Positions 43,964 through 53,430 of a DNA stretch of 64,000 nt are shown one piece after another. This stretch comes from Gracilaria gracilis (Eukaryota > Rhodophyta > Florideophyceae > Gracilariales > Gracilariaceae). The DNA lies in contig JARGSG010000191.1 in the NCBI GenBank assembly GCA_030374805.1, positions 310,001 through 374,000 of the forward strand, written 5' to 3'. Both the position numbers and the translations under genes were made by a program. Below the pieces are notes generated by a model. That model had not been told where the DNA came from and did not search any database. It worked only from the letters and a program-made list of their open reading frames with translations. Position 1 is the stretch's first letter. Every line of letters begins with the position of its first letter.

Positions 43964-44977
43964 GTGGCCACGAGTGTAACGGCTGTGATCAGGGGTGGCA
44001 AGGACGAGAGTTGTTGTAAGTCGCTCAGGCCTGTTCAAGTCGTTTATCGCCGGACGCCGTCTTTTCTCGGGATGTCGAATAGATACGTTGGTGACGAGGA
44101 GCTAATGGCTCTGCTGCATAGGAAGGAAGTGCCAGAGACGCCGCCGCGGGAGGGAGGGGCTACTGAGGGGGTTTGTGTGAGTCAGAGGGTTTGCAATGGG
44201 GATGGAGGAGGCGGTGGGGGAGATGGAGGAACGGGTGAGGAAGCTTGGGCGGAGTTTGAAGGAGCACTTCGACGACATGCTGTCGGAGATGGTGGCAGAC
44301 ATGGGAGGGGTGGTGCTGAGTGTGTCGGAGGTTGGGGTGCCGATGGAATTGATTTCGACGATTCGGAAGAGGATGAAGTTGACTGGGGTGGGGGCTGTGG
44401 GACATGTGAATGGGATGTCGGAGTGCGTGGGGAGGGAGATGGGGAGGCTGCGAAAGGAGAACATGGGGCTCAAGGGTAGGGTTGAAGTGTTGAAGGGGCA
44501 AGTGGGACAGGTGGAGAAGGCGTGTAAATTGCTGATGGATTTGAAGGAAATGGTGAGAGGAGGGGGAGTAGGGGTGGGGAGAGGGAGCAGTTGAAGGGTC
44601 GCCTGTGACGCCTGGTTCTCGGGGTGGGCAGGGGGAGTGTGAGGGAGAGGGGGGGAGAAGAGGAGGGAGGAGAAGGTGTGGGGAGTCGACTGAAGAAGAG
44701 AAGGAAGGGTGGGGTGATGGTGGACGAGGATGGGAAGGTGTTTGTGCCGCCGCAGCTGCCGGGTGGTGCGCCGTTGGTGGGTTTCGGGAGTGCGGCGGCG
44801 GCTGCGAGGACGGCGGAGCGTATATTGGAGGAGCAGGAGGAGAAGAGGCTGGGAGGGGTTGGAAGCCGCATTGGGGCTAGGAGGGTGTACCAGAATGGGG
44901 AGAGTTGTCCGTTGGACTTCTTTAACTTCACGTTCAGGGAAACTGAGACTCAGGATCCAAATGCCAAGTTGGAATAA
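43964..44977 (+). pseudogene. G-rich coiled-coil ORF, frameshifted
   Basis: Three plus-strand segments in changing frames. About 44,072-44,190 starts MSNRYVGDEELMALLHRKEV. 44,196-44,594 is a helical/coiled-coil part (EERVRKLGRSLKEHFDDMLSEM, REMGRLRKENMGLKGRVEVLKGQ). 44,624-44,977 includes GKVFVPPQLPGGAPLVGFG and AARTAERILEEQEEKRLG. The strand is extremely G-rich with several runs of six or seven G, where slippage could have caused the frame changes. No family is recognised. It is the last gene of the right arm before the pogo-like element and may be the counterpart of the coiled-coil gene in the left arm. Confidence 0.4.
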
Positions 44978-45054
44978 ACCAGCGCTGGTGACCCGAGAGT
45001 AAATTTTTTGAGTGATTTTGACGTCTGCGACGAATTTGAGGTACCGTCCGAAAA

Positions 45055-47538
45055 AGGCTAATTCTGGAAACCGTTTAATTCTGGACACGGTTATTGTTCT
45101 TTAAATAAGTAGCGCTACACTGCTCTATTCTTGCATCTGGTACGCTGCCTAGGATCTCGTTGATAAGACGAAGAGATCGATACCAAAAATGGCGCCACAT
45201 TCAAACACAAACAGCAGCAATGCCGGAATTCTTTACTCTGACTTCAATAAAACAATACCATCTTTACTATTCTTCACCCCTCTTGCGATCGCGTACGACA
45301 TCCACTACTCGTATTTATGCGCGCAACGTCTCGTCATGGCATTGTCTCTACGCAGACAGGCTCTCAAAATTCGTAAGCGTCGCGTCACTGCCACATTGCG
45401 ATGTGAACAAAAGCAAAAAGCGGTAGCAATGATTCTCAAGTTTCCGAAGCTCCCCTTGAGAACAATTGCAGAACACACAGGACTCAGCAAGTCATCCGTA
45501 TACCACTTGAAGCGAATGATAGACGGAAAAGAACATACTGCGCTGGTGCTCCAAACACAAGATATATCGCGGTCACGACCAGGAAGACGTCCCGTCTTGA
45601 CCGAAGATGAAAAAAAGATAATTGTGGAACGTATGATGGAGGCCGCCGAACGCGGATTTGCAGTAGACAATGACACTCTTCGTCATGTAATGGCATCCGT
45701 AGCCTCCGATGGGCGTCCAGGTTGGAAGAATGGCATACCATCGGACGATGCCATCCGTTCATTTCGCAGTCGACATAGTAAGACACTCTCGTTTCGGGTC
45801 TTTTATCCGAAAGATAACGCAAAGCTAAAGGGTGAAAATTACGAACACGTGAAGTCATTCTTTGACGTAGTGCAAAAGCTCGGTCAGGAACACGACCGTT
45901 TGTTACAGGACCCTGACCGCATTTGGAATATGGACGAAACCGCATTTGATGCAACATGGGGGAAAGCAAAAAAGACCTATGGTCCCACCAAATCCAAACA
46001 TGGGGGCTGTCGCGTCCAGCAGAAGACAAATGGAATCAACAAGCACGTCACAGCTGTCATCGTTTGCTCTGCCTCCGGACTCAAGGCTCCTCCATTTTAT
46101 GTAGTAGCTGGAAAGAATCCAATGTCCGGTTGGGTGCGACCATTGTCGAAAGTCTACCATGAGAGCCCGCAAGAATGCCAAAGATATTGTAAGCCCAACT
46201 GGTTACCCGAGGGTTCTGTTATCAAATGCACGGAAAATGGGTCCATGGACAGGGAGACTCTGCACGCTTTCAGCAAACACGTAAATGGGTTTGTACGACA
46301 GCACGTCCCGAAGTCGAAATCGTACCTCTTGACTCTCGATGGCCATGCTTCACGAAAGGGTATTGAGTGGGTAGAAGAAATTGAGAAGGAGAACGGTTTA
46401 CCCGTTGTGAAGCCCGCCAATACATCGCACTTTTTGCAGCCATGTGATAGACGTATTAACAAAAGCTTCAAGCAGTCAATGCGTTTCTTGAGAGATGAAT
46501 TTCACAAGGCTCTGATACCGGATACGCGTACTCCACAGTTCAATTTAGTGTGTGCCGCCTATGCCCATAGGTGTATTACTGGGTCTCATATTAAGAACTC
46601 TTTTGCCGACACAGGTTTGTTCCCCTTCGACCCAGGGTTTGCCGACAGATTTAAAGTCATAGAATCGGAAGAGAGCCAAGTCGAATTGAAAGAACCGCCT
46701 TCAATTGGTTCACGGTTGTCATCGGTGCGCTTGAGACAAGCTGACGAACAGGTTGTTTCAAAAGCGACGCTCATTCTGCAGAAAAATCTAAGCACTACCA
46801 TGAAGGTTAAGCATCTTACAAACCTAATGCAAAATGCAACGACAGCTTATAGTATTATAACGAAGGCCATCTCTCCATTGAAAACGGCAAAGGAGATAGA
46901 ACGCCAGAATGGGCACAGCGGAGAATCGCATTCTGTGCCCTTAGATTGCGGCGCTCCGGCCGAGCACAAAACCGTAGCAGAAATGCTAAAACAGAAGGCG
47001 GACAAACAGAGGGAAAAGCAATTGAAGCAGCGGGAGGCCAAAGCTCTTGCCGCTGCAAAGCAGCAGCAGAAAGCTGAGAAGGAAAGGGAGCGCTTGGAAA
47101 TAGCGCAGAAGAAGGCTGAACAACGAGAGAAAGATCGAAAAGCAAAGCAGCGTACAGTTCTACAGGGTCGTGTTTCTAAGCTGTGCGTGCGGAAGCAACG
47201 TGCAAGTGCAAAGAAGAGGCGTAGTGGGATGGATATCTCCACTCGTAAGTGGTATAACGCTGTGGTTGATGGAATTGGCGAGCTTATTGCCAGCGTAGTA
47301 TGTGATGCTGTCGGTTTGGCGTCTGTCCAAAATTGACCAGGTTCAACCCTTGTCGATGGTTTCAAGCTCAGGGCATAGTTTCCTGAATAGCCACCAGTGA
47401 GACAGTCAGATCGCCTAGCGGAGATGTGCTCTAGAGGGAAACAGCCATTCTGAATCGATTGCACACATGCCAGAAGGCCAGAACACAACAGTTTTAGAGA
47501 TATTTAAAAGATTGTCCAATGTTGTCCAAAATTGGCCT
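45055..47538 (+). mobile_element. Pogo-like transposon 3, possibly autonomous
   Basis: An intact transposase is flanked by imperfect terminal inverted repeats AGGCTAATTCTGG (45,055-45,067) and CCAAAATTGGCCT (47,526-47,538), differing at about two positions. Second internal copies follow on both sides (TTAATTCTGGAC; GTCCAATGTTG). TA follows the right end, but the left flank is AA, so the expected TA duplication is imperfect or the left end is off by a base or two. Confidence 0.65.
45189..47336 (+). CDS. Pogo-like (DDE_1) transposase, intact
   Basis: A 715-codon uninterrupted ORF from ATG 45,189 (AAAATGG). Residues ~65-130 form the helix-turn-helix region (RTIAEHTGLSKSSVYHLKRMID, GRRPVLTEDEKKIIVERM). 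The catalytic core follows: first Asp in IWNMDETAF, second in LLTLDGHASRKG, third in the block PANTSHFLQPCDRRINK. The C-terminal ~150 residues are a Lys/Glu/Gln/Ala-rich coiled coil (KADKQREKQLKQREAKALAAA) with a Cys/Arg-rich end. Pogo transposases cut at TA dinucleotides in the nucleus. All three acidic residues are present and there are no stops, in contrast to the two relics at 15-19 kb. It inserted at the right border of the large element. Domesticated function is possible but nothing here shows it. Confidence 0.9.
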   Translation: MAPHSNTNSSNAGILYSDFNKTIPSLLFFTPLAIAYDIHYSYLCAQRLVMALSLRRQALKIRKRRVTATLRCEQKQKAVAMILKFPKLPLRTIAEHTGLSKSSVYHLKRMIDGKEHTALVLQTQDISRSRPGRRPVLTEDEKKIIVERMMEAAERGFAVDNDTLRHVMASVASDGRPGWKNGIPSDDAIRSFRSRHSKTLSFRVFYPKDNAKLKGENYEHVKSFFDVVQKLGQEHDRLLQDPDRIWNMDETAFDATWGKAKKTYGPTKSKHGGCRVQQKTNGINKHVTAVIVCSASGLKAPPFYVVAGKNPMSGWVRPLSKVYHESPQECQRYCKPNWLPEGSVIKCTENGSMDRETLHAFSKHVNGFVRQHVPKSKSYLLTLDGHASRKGIEWVEEIEKENGLPVVKPANTSHFLQPCDRRINKSFKQSMRFLRDEFHKALIPDTRTPQFNLVCAAYAHRCITGSHIKNSFADTGLFPFDPGFADRFKVIESEESQVELKEPPSIGSRLSSVRLRQADEQVVSKATLILQKNLSTTMKVKHLTNLMQNATTAYSIITKAISPLKTAKEIERQNGHSGESHSVPLDCGAPAEHKTVAEMLKQKADKQREKQLKQREAKALAAAKQQQKAEKERERLEIAQKKAEQREKDRKAKQRTVLQGRVSKLCVRKQRASAKKRRSGMDISTRKWYNAVVDGIGELIASVVCDAVGLASVQN

Positions 47539-47539
47539 T

Positions 47540-48640
47540 ATTTGAAAGGTAACGGGCAGTGGCGCACGAACTGCAAACTAGCATACAACTTCAACAAATG
47601 GAGTTCAGCTGCGGCACGTGGAAATCGCATTTCCAAAATTTTTTTTTGCCTTGCCAACTAGCGCAATCTGCGAAATTGGTAATTTTTTCGGACTTTTATT
47701 TTCATAACTAGCCATCTAGGATACTAAACTAGCATTCCGAGAACAACGACGAACACCTTACCGTACACATTTGAGGATATAAGGCACGTAGTCACACTTC
47801 AAACCTGAACGTTGAAAATTATGTGCAGGTTATACACGTGTCTTAAGCTGACGCACCTTTTGCTCCAAACCATCTGCCTCCCGCCTGCGATTGAAGTGAA
47901 AAAAAAGCCTTGCTTCATCAGGTGCTGGTTCAACTCCTTTTCATGCTCACTTCAATTCCTCTCAGTTTTGGGTTGTGCTTCTCTCGGTCCAACCGATTTT
48001 CATATGTCTCTAAGAGGCTCCATCCCCTCCACCATGCAGTGCCCATGCCCCATGCATCGCCTGCGTTTGTCCTCGCGATTGGCTCTGAGCTGTCGCACCA
48101 CGCTCGGCGCTTCCCGCAAGCGTCGCCTCTCGGAAAGTGCAAGATAGCTCTTGCCTCACGTCGTTCGTGCAAGCCCTGCAATGATTACTTTCGCTCCTAC
48201 TTCGCTTCCATGGTCGAAAGTTTACCGTCAAACTCGTCTCTTCGCAGCGAGGAACAGTGGCATTCAAATGAATAGGAGTGGATGTCATCCTCGAGAGTCT
48301 ACTTCCTTATTGCAAAGTGCAACGCAAACGCGAAGTACTCCGTGATCTAGTCATGGTTTCTGGAGCTTTGGCTGTTTCATTTCGGATGCAAGCTTCTTTT
48401 GCTTACAGGATACGAACGGCGGTACGCGTTGAGATTTGAGGGTTGTAATACGAAATAAAAAGGTCGACAATGCATGAATCTGGGCACATGGATGCGCCGG
48501 GGAGTTTTTGGGGACTTGCACAAGCGTTGGCGGAGAGATTTTGCAGGGACCTGCCTACATCAAGCGCCACATACGATGCCTCACGTGAAAGAGCTTCTCG
48601 TGGTGTTTTACACACTACATGCCCATGTGCAAGACTTCTT
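47540..48640. other. No supported gene
   Basis: Short overlapping ORFs without recognisable content; possibly promoter or decayed DNA. Confidence 0.3.
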
Positions 48641-48646
48641 CTGCCA

Positions 48647-49447
48647 TCATTTCTCGCGCCTCAGCTCATGGTGTAGGCCAATCGCCAGAACTGAGCGCCA
48701 CTCTCTGACCGATACTACAGTTTTGTCGCCCTGGAAATTCAGTAACGCACGTCCACGGATGATACTAGCTTCAACTCTGTGGTACACAGTTGTTAATGGG
48801 AATAGACTTCGTGGCCCTTCTCGATATCGGAAATCCTCTACCGTATACTTCATTCTTTCCGCTCACGGCATATTCATTAGCGAAGTTTCTGGGTGGCGGT
48901 AGACCGGTTTCTGTGGTGGGTAACTGTTGACGACGGTCGAAGCAAACGACGTAATGCTCACTCTTCCAAACACTTCCGCCTCGGAAACGATAATAGCGGT
49001 GGGTGTAGTGAGGTTGGTGGTGATTCTGGCGGCACTGATTTTAGCAGTGACTGTTGCATGTGAGGTTGAAAGCGGTACCGGGCGCAACGACGGGCTCTCG
49101 GAATGGAAGACGTTGTTTAGAGCGCTGCTGATGGTCCCAAATATGAAATTAGTTCCGCCAAGTCGCTCTTCGAAGATGTCCCTCATGCCCGCATGGAAGG
49201 TGGTGATGAAGTCGAACGCGGTCATTGCTTGCAATGAAGGGCGGAATATAGGCATACCTGTATCTCCGAGGTTCACGCAGTAACTCAAATGTGCATCTGC
49301 AGATACCAATTTATACGGCTCTGGCGCTACAACGGAAGCCCATGTCTCCCTGGTTCCTATAAAACTACCTTCCTGTTCCACCTTCATTGTAAAATAACAG
49401 CATATTCCCACTACGATGGCATCAGTGTTGCTAGATAGAAGTAGCAA
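48647..49447 (-). pseudogene. Hypothetical protein with one internal TGA
   Basis: One minus-strand frame runs from 49,447 to 48,647, interrupted only by a TGA at 48,863-48,865, for about 266 codons. Readable text includes VSADAHLSYCVNLGDTG, AFDFITTFHAGMRDIFEERLGG and, after the stop, SLFPLTTVYHRVEASIIRGRALLNFQGDK. No signal peptide, membrane segment or family is recognised. Composition differs from the G-rich large element. It could be a decayed host gene or a chance ORF. Confidence 0.3.
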
Positions 49448-49727
49448 CCATTTTGCAATTTTGCAATACTCTACTTCAACAGTTACAGCATTTGTGCAAG
49501 CCAGGTGTACACCTCTTACAACAATCTTTTACCCTTGAATTTTTGGAAAGATGCGTACCAATCGGCTACGTGTGGTTTACAAGTGGCATACTAAATGAGC
49601 CTAGTGGAACACTTGTACGCGAACTGTAACCATCTGCTGAGCTATTGTAGCAACTAAAGTACGCCACTTGTGAACTATTATAGTACGCTATTCATAGCAA
49701 AACTGTAGCCTTCAAATCCCTCTAGGT

Positions 49728-51387
49728 ATGCCATCAGCCCGAGCAATGAAGAAGAAATCGTCGTTCGCAGCTGCGTCGGTAGTGAAAGGAGGCGATGCGG
49801 TGCATTGGTTTGTAACGGTTGAAAAGAAAAGAGCAGGGCGAAAGTGGGAACCATGAAGGTGAGAGATGTGGGTTGTGCTGGTGGTCCCGTGAAGGCTCTT
49901 TGCCATTCTCGCCATGGGCCTCTTCTAAGCGTGAGTGCCGTAGAATTTGAAGACTGGGTTTTAATCTGGAGATCGAAGATTAAAATTTATGGAAGCGCAA
50001 AGTGCCCTTACCTTCTTCAAGGTCCTGAAGACCCAACAAGTACGCCGAGCGAGTTGTTCTCGGCTGGGTTGCATTCATGGGATACTTCGAGAAAGGCCCC
50101 AATCGAGATTACGCAAAGTCCTACTCCAGAGTCCGGGGCTGGGAGGTTTTCCACATCTCAGCCAGATACAGTGGTTTCTCTGAAGGTCGAGGAACCTGCT
50201 GAGAAAGCTTCCAAAACTCCAGGAGAGTCTTCTCACGGAGTGAAGAAGCCCGTGGGAGCGAGCGTCAGCATCATGGAGGACTCCGACGACGATATTGTGG
50301 GGGTCTTTCAGGCGAGTAAGGCTCCGCTTACTGACCCGGAGGAGGACTTGTTCGATGAAGGAGATAGTGTTCCGTCGAAGGAGGTGGTCAACACCCTGTC
50401 TTTCAAGAAGATTTCTGTCGCCGACTATGTTCAGCGCAGGTTGACGATGGATATCGAGATGATTGAAATCCCGAAGAAGACAGTACGAAGTGTGAATCTG
50501 GGGCACAAGGAGGCGACGATGATGAAATTTCGCAACTTTGGGAGGCTTCCTCTGCGGGTCCGATTGCTGTGGTATCTCTAGGAGACTATGAAATGAATGA
50601 AATAGTTATCAACGGGAGAATGGTTGTGGCCGTAACCGTCATAGACGGATATAACCGAATTCTTGTGCATCGAGACTTGAATGGAGAAGGTGGGAAGTGG
50701 ATGGATATAGTACGGTCTCTGGATGTTGTGCTGTGGGGAAGAAAGGATGGGAGAGCCATCGAAAAGAACGAGTTACTAGGACGAGGTAATCTCCTGAACA
50801 AGATGAGTTCGAATGTGCTGAGAGCGTTGTTTGCCGACAAAATTCATATCACGGTATCTTTTGTGCAGAACGTCGTGGACGAGTCGCATGTGCGTGTGAA
50901 GAGCATTACTTTGAAGCACATAGCTGGTGCTTTGAAGAAAAGTGAGGGTATCGGAGACTACAGCGTGCGTCACTTTGCTCGTTACGAGATATTGGCTCTA
51001 AACTTTGTGGAATGTGAGGGGCTTTTGGAGTTCTTTCAGAAGATGTGTGAGGAGGGTCTAGCCCTGACGTTGACACATTTCTCGAGTGACCTTCTGATAG
51101 GTGTCACCGATGGGCAGTTTCGATTTGTCGTACGTTGCTTGCAATGGCATATGAAACTGGGATTGTCTTCTTCTACGAGAACCTGTCATTTTGAAGACAT
51201 GAGGAGGCACTTCTTTCAATGCAGCATAGGTATGTATAACCTATTTAATATCACTGGGAAGAAGAAGAAGATTAGAGTTGAAGAAGTAGTGCAGACCGTA
51301 TTCAACTTAGGAGGAAAGGATGTGTCTGTGATGGAATATCTGGGTATGCGGACAGCAAAAATGGAACTTAGCCGTTCGAGGCGTTTA
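49728..51387 (+). pseudogene. Signature gene, copy 2 (truncated)
   Basis: Paralogue of the gene at 38,662. Matching blocks occur in order: RAMKKKSSFAAASVVKGGD, LHSWDTSRKAP, GVKKPVGASVSIMEDSDDD, VADYVQRRLTMDIEMIEIPKK (same as copy 1 but for a few residues), then VIDGYNRILVHRDL and NLLNKMSSNVLRALFADK. It has frameshifts near 49,850 and 50,555 and is open through the region where copy 1 is broken (QWHMKLGL...FEDMRRHFFQ). It ends after MELSRSRRL at about 51,387, where AT-rich transposon sequence begins, so the oxygenase part is missing. It shows that the family was multi-copy and therefore mobile or duplicated. Confidence 0.75.
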
Positions 51388-52020
51388 GATCGTAGTTCTT
51401 CTCACTCCAGCGATACTTCTTACCAAAATAAAGTCCATAAACTAGTCAGCCTTCCAAAATAATTTTCAACAATTATTCTATCAGTTGCAATTTTCCGATT
51501 GCGATTTTGTTCCGCCGCCGATAAAACTCCATGCTGCGGATTTTTTGATGGATGAATACCACGCAGCTTTTCAGTACTACCTTGATACCCTTTGTCTAAT
51601 AAAACAGCCGAAGAGTGTTCATATTCTTCCATTAATTCTCCCACATCAGCATACTTTGTTTTATCTTCCTCCTTCTTCCTAAGTGCTTTCTTATGAAACA
51701 ATACATTTTCTACAAGAATATCCTTGTCAGCCTTAGACTTCAGGTAGTGCTCAGAAAAATTGATTGCCATTTTTTTTAGGTAAAACCGAAACTTCTGTCT
51801 TATATCCATAGAGTTTGTTTTTTCCGCTAAAATATTTTTAGCCTCCTGCATGTTACCACTTGGTCCATTGGATTGATGGAATATTACATCTGTTGCATAC
51901 CTCGCAAATTTGAAATATTTAAAATTTTTGTTTTGGTCGACAATTCTTGAAAACGGCCATCCCAATAAAACATCCTGCACATATTTCTTATACATGCCAT
52001 CGAAAAGCATATTCTGAGAT
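51388..52020 (-). pseudogene. DDE transposase C-terminal relic (interrupted by DIRS element)
   Basis: The minus-strand frame from about 52,020 reads QDVLLGWPFSRIV, then a long Lys-rich segment, then SSAVLLDKGYQGSTEKL and DRIIVENYFGRLTSLW. 'LLDKGYQG' and '+IIVE..FGRL' are the second-half catalytic signatures of DDE_Tnp_4/IS4-type transposases. After a one-base shift near 51,420 it ends KKYRWSEKNYD. The N-terminal half is missing at the DIRS junction. An AT-rich stretch of matching character resumes on the far side at 60,768-61,315, which may hold the N-terminal part. It truncates the signature gene copy 2. Confidence 0.65.
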
Positions 52021-52035
52021 TGGACGTTGAGTAAG

Positions 52036-52248
52036 AAAGGGGGAGAGTGAGTGGACTGGCTCACAACATCTTATTTGCTGATGGTGTTGCAGAGCCTTAA
52101 GTAGGCTCTTTCTCCGTCCCTTACTTACTCAACGTCCAATTGAAACTACTTAAAGGGAGACAGAACACGGGAGCTTTCAAAGAGGCGGGAGACGCGTCTA
52201 TTTGCAATACCTCGGGCTTATTTGAAATCCATTCTCCGAAATACCATT
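52036..52248. repeat. DIRS direct repeat, left copy
   Basis: Contains GGACTGGCTCACAACATC..., CTTTCTCCGTCCC, TTACTTACTCAACGTCC and ends near ATTCTCCGAAATACCATT. It is about 93-95% identical by eye to the split right copy. Confidence 0.85.
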
Positions 52249-52391
52249 CAAGTCACGCATCGGTATTTTCATACCACGCCCAAGTGAGCACAAGTTTTTT
52301 AAAGCAAGAATAAGTGTAGTACACAGGATAGAACCAGCAGCACAAGCGAAAAGAAATCTTCTGAAAGCCTTCGGCTGTGTCCAGCTTCCCC

Positions 52392-53430
52392 TTAGCTGGA
52401 ACATTTCCAAAGTTCCGCCATACGACGTATCTCGCAATTCACTCGTTTGTGTATCTTTGCTTGTACAAGTAGTGCCTTACCCGCGTTAAGATATCTCCTG
52501 CACGATTTGTCTGATTCCCAACGTCCCTTGAACTTCACGTCTTCAAAAGAACTCTCTTGACACCAATCAAAAGTCGCACCACCAAGACGGAGCGAATGAA
52601 TCGTATAGCCATACGCATTCAGCCCAAAAGCAGAAAGAGATTGTTGAAAATGTCTGCTGAGCTGGGTATAAGAGAGACGAAACAAGGGGTCTCTGGAAGG
52701 CGAATGCTCCACGAAACGGATCCATCTACCGAGCTTCCTCAGAACTAACGTGTCTGAGAGAGATACAAATTGAAGTTTTCCAGTTTTTGCATCTCCAATT
52801 GCACAGCCCGAACGAGTAAAATCCGCGAAAGAGGCCGGTCTGTCATCCTGGTGAAAAGAGATGTCCTTCAATCGTAGCTTCGATATTTCGCTGGCGCGAA
52901 GATGAGCATGAAAACCGAGAGCTATGGCGAAAGCAGCGGACTTTTCTCCCCTGGCCCAAAGTTCTTATGCCATAGCGTCAGCTGTCTTTTTCGGTAAAGG
53001 AGGATGGGATACAGAGGGAACGGATTTATCCCAGTCGCTTACAGCTTGCCTGCTTGCGCAGAGCCCGCCTTTCAATCATGGGACAAAGTACTCGAGGCCG
53101 TAAACAGCACAACGGAAAGTGTGCAGCTGGCCACGACGGGGGTTTTCGGCATGCAGTTCAAATCCGAAATCACAAAGGGCTTTGTCCAGAGAGGGGACAT
53201 CATAAATATGTGGTGCATACCTCCGAAGCCATGACGTAAAAGCCATCGTGCCTTTCTTATATGCCTTGAAACTCGCTGTTTTGAAATGGTGCTCACGAAG
53301 CGGATTGATTCCTGCGAGCTCCACTTGAATGTACCGATGATCACCTCCAGCATGTGTAAAAGCTCTTTCAATGTGAGAAAGCCCTCGAAGGGGCATCTGC
53401 AGGATTGATTTCTAATGGAATCCAATGCCC
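52392..53430 (-). pseudogene. DIRS tyrosine recombinase, broken
   Basis: The N-terminal core-binding part lies at about 53,396-53,076 (YKKGTMAFTSWLRRYAPHIYD). A frame change near 53,080 and a TAA near 52,967 precede the catalytic part, which shows the first Arg in HAHLRASEISKLRL, the H-x-x-R box in IHSLRLGGATF, a Trp in GRWESDK and the nucleophilic Tyr in CRRYLNAG. Tyrosine recombinases integrate circular DIRS cDNA without target duplications. All R-H-R-Y residues are visible, so the breaks are probably recent. Confidence 0.85.

Noticed and set aside
44102-45088. 328-codon minus-strand Pro/Ser/Leu-rich ORF
   Set aside because: It is the complement of the G-rich plus-strand coiled-coil ORF and has only low-complexity content.
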